DNA from: Angelakisella sp.
Lineage (GTDB): Bacteria; Bacillota; Clostridia; Oscillospirales; Ruminococcaceae
Assembly: GCA_022794295.1 (NCBI GenBank)
Contig: JAAWEO010000136.1
Location: forward strand, 1 to 5,893
Length of the DNA: 5,893 bases
Direction: 5' to 3'
In this document: positions 5,336 to 5,893 of the stretch, piece after piece
How the letters are laid out: every line of letters begins with the position of its first letter
How positions within the stretch are numbered: position 1 is the stretch's first letter
The notes under the pieces: generated by a model
What the model was told of the DNA's origin: nothing
Database searches by the model: none
Seen by the model: only the letters and a program-made list of their open reading frames with translations
Program-made: the position numbers and the translations under genes

Positions 5336-5676
5336 TTATTCATCGCCTCCTAAAAATTTTGTTTCTGCGCTTAGGCGACGGTCGTTACTGTTTTTGCCGC
5401 AAACCCCGCCGGGTGTTTCGTCCCATCTCATAAGAAAAGCCGGGAAACCGCCTGCCCGTTAAAAGGCGCAGTTCCTCCGGGAACTCATACGCTGGGACGC
5501 AGGACCCGCCAAAGGCCGTTACGTCTTGCCAGTATTCCAAGCCGCCCGGTTTCAAATCGGACATACTCCGCGGAAATTCCCCGCATACCCTGCCGTCGCA
5601 GGGCTCCGAACCGGCCCAAAAGCCCGCCGGAAGCGGCCACCTCCCGCATCAACGCATATCTATGTGCAGTCACGCC
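5336..5676 (-). other. Long 5' leader of the S10 operon (about 340 nt)
   Basis: No gene is supported between the predicted transcription start (about 5675-5678) and rpsJ. The transcript can form several short perfect helices: CCGGC/GCCGG (5630-5611), CCCTGC/GCAGGG with a GACG loop (5603-5588), a GCGG/CCGC stem (about 5585-5569), AGTTCC/GGAACT with a CGGA loop (5485-5470), an AAAC-CC/GG-GTTT stem (5418-5401), and the helix over the rpsJ site (5380-5341). A weak CGGG/CCCG stem near 5458-5440 is followed by TTTTCTT, which could be a poor attenuator. I do not recognise a known riboswitch or T-box: there is no T-box consensus. A GTG-started frame of 62 codons (5673-5485) lacks a ribosome binding site and resembles no family known to me. 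Confidence 0.6.
5341..5380 (-). promoter_or_regulatory. Possible helix masking the rpsJ ribosome binding site
   Basis: In the transcript CGTCGCCT (5380-5373) is complementary to AGGCGATG (5348-5341): 8 pairs with one G-U, closing a 24-nt loop. The 3' arm includes half of the rpsJ AGGAGG (5351-5346). An alternative pairing, CCTAA (5375-5371) with TTAGG (5353-5349), would cover the other half. Both forms hide part of the site, which suggests control of initiation at the head of the operon. The complementarity is seen directly; function is inferred. Confidence 0.5.
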
Positions 5677-5681
5677 TTAGT

Positions 5682-5710
5682 ATAATACCATGTCCCCCAA
5701 AAGAATGCAA
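5682..5710 (-). promoter_or_regulatory. Sigma-A-type promoter of the S10 operon
   Basis: Reading leftwards, the -35-like TTGCAT (5710-5705) is separated by 17 bp from the -10 TATTAT (5687-5682), which matches TATAAT at 5 of 6 positions. A TG one base before it makes an extended -10. The -35 matches TTGACA only in its first three bases, and A-tracts upstream may compensate. The predicted start is near 5675-5678. It is the only good promoter-like sequence found upstream of rpsJ. Confidence 0.75.
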
Positions 5711-5742
5711 GCATTTTTTTCAGATTTCAAGCACTTTTTTCA
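5703..5742 (-). repeat. 20-bp tandem repeat in the promoter upstream region, with phased A-tracts
   Basis: Two adjacent 20-bp units (5742-5723 and 5722-5703 on the minus strand) match at 17 of 20 positions. Each has an A-tract followed by TGCTTG. The second unit supplies the -35 TTGCAT; the first carries TTGAAA at the same place. A third A-tract lies at 5751-5746. The tract centres (about 5717, 5737 and 5748) are about 20 and 11 bp apart, so they fall on one face of the helix, as in an UP-element-like or intrinsically bent region. Confidence 0.7.
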
Positions 5743-5756
5743 AACTTTTTTCCGAT

Positions 5757-5794
5757 CCCGCCCGGAACCACCAACCCCCCCCGCCCGCAGGCCC
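5757..5794 (-). other. G-run cluster (possible G-quadruplex) upstream of the promoter
   Basis: The minus strand has G-runs of three or more at 5794-5792, 5786-5784, 5782-5775 (eight Gs), 5763-5761 and 5759-5757. The first three runs alone satisfy a G3 x4 pattern with short loops. The cluster lies just upstream of the A-tracts and outside the predicted transcript. It may be a structural feature or simply GC-rich intergenic sequence. Confidence 0.4.
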
Positions 5795-5813
5795 TAGCCG
5801 CAAAGCGGCTCCG
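5771..5813. repeat. Palindromic direct repeat, copy 1
   Basis: This copy begins with CCAACC, continues through CCCGCAGGCC and ends GGCTCCG. It contains the perfect hairpin AGCCGC/GCGGCT (5796-5810, AAA loop). Copy 2 (5847-5884) has the same start, middle and end, with its palindrome changed on both arms. It is a non-coding intergenic repeat; strand and function are not known. Confidence 0.6.
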
Positions 5814-5834
5814 ATTTTCGCCACAGCGAAAATC
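5813..5834. repeat. 9-bp perfect inverted repeat between the two repeat copies
   Basis: GATTTTCGC (5813-5821) and GCGAAAATC (5826-5834) form a perfect 9-bp stem with a 4-nt loop. There is no T-run directly after it on either strand, so it does not look like a standard terminator. An operator for a dimeric regulator, or part of the surrounding repeat element, are both possible. Confidence 0.55.
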
Positions 5835-5846
5835 ACCTCAGCCGTT

Positions 5847-5884
5847 CCAACCTGGCCCGCAGGCCATTAGCCCGAAGGGCTCCG
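5847..5884. repeat. Palindromic direct repeat, copy 2
   Basis: This second copy begins CCAACC, includes CCCGCAGGCC (5856-5865) and ends GGCTCCG (5878-5884). Its hairpin is AGCCC/GGGCT with a GAA loop (5869-5881). Compared with copy 1 the stem is shorter, but both arms remain complementary. The spacing between the CCCGCAGGCC blocks is 72 bp. Confidence 0.6.
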
Positions 5885-5891
5885 CTTTTTT
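5869..5891 (+). terminator. Weak terminator-like structure at the right edge
   Basis: On the plus strand the AGCCC/GGGCT hairpin (5869-5881) is followed, after CCGC, by six T residues (5886-5891). The four-base gap makes it a poor intrinsic terminator, and no plus-strand gene is seen that it could serve. The window ends two bases later, so context is missing. Confidence 0.25.
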
Positions 5892-5893
5892 CC

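Noticed and set aside
5336..5676. T-box or known riboswitch in the rpsJ leader
   Set aside because: No T-box consensus, no strong terminator/antiterminator pair and no motif of a riboswitch I can name was found by eye.
5526..5870. A 114-codon plus-strand frame across the promoter region
   Set aside because: It runs through the promoter, A-tracts and repeats, has no ribosome binding site and gives a proline/lysine-rich translation typical of chance frames.

Overview
The window is the front half of a bacterial ribosomal-protein superoperon (S10 operon running into spc). Every gene is on the minus strand, so transcription runs from right to left. Reading that way the order is rpsJ (S10), rplC (L3), rplD (L4), rplW (L23), rplB (L2), rpsS (S19), rplV (L22), rpsC (S3), rplP (L16), rpmC (L29), rpsQ (S17), then the first 20 codons of rplN (L14), cut by the left edge. 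The gene order, strong AGGAGG-type ribosome binding sites on almost every gene, the GC-rich sequence and Clostridia-like L3, L16 and S3 sequences suggest a high-GC member of class Clostridia, probably of the Oscillospiraceae (Flavonifractor / Lawsonibacter type). The family assignment is an inference made without a database search.

Layout from right to left. Positions 5893-5757 are non-coding and hold two diverged copies of a palindromic repeat, a 9-bp perfect hairpin and a G-run cluster. Positions 5751-5682 hold a convincing sigma-A-type promoter: an extended -10 (TGgTATTAT), a 17-bp spacer, a -35-like TTGCAT and phased A-tracts upstream, part of which is a 20-bp tandem duplication. About 340 nt of untranslated, hairpin-rich leader follows, ending in a helix that can mask the rpsJ ribosome binding site. 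From 5335 to 1 the genes are packed tightly. Intergenic distances run from -4 to 24 nt, with ATGA or TAATG stop/start overlaps at rplD/rplW, rpsC/rplP and rplP/rpmC. There are two exceptions: 92 nt between rpsJ and rplC, and 200 nt of nearly continuous hairpins between rplW and rplB.

The products work together in ribosome assembly and function. L3, L4, L22, L23, L2, L16 and L29 build the 50S core, peptidyl-transferase surroundings and exit tunnel. S10, S19 and S3 form the 30S head, and S17 is an early 30S body binder. All proteins look intact, of normal length and with family motifs conserved. I see no mobile element, CRISPR array, tRNA, rRNA or novel protein system here. The interesting material is in the non-coding parts: the leader and promoter, the rplW-rplB spacer and the repeats at the right end.
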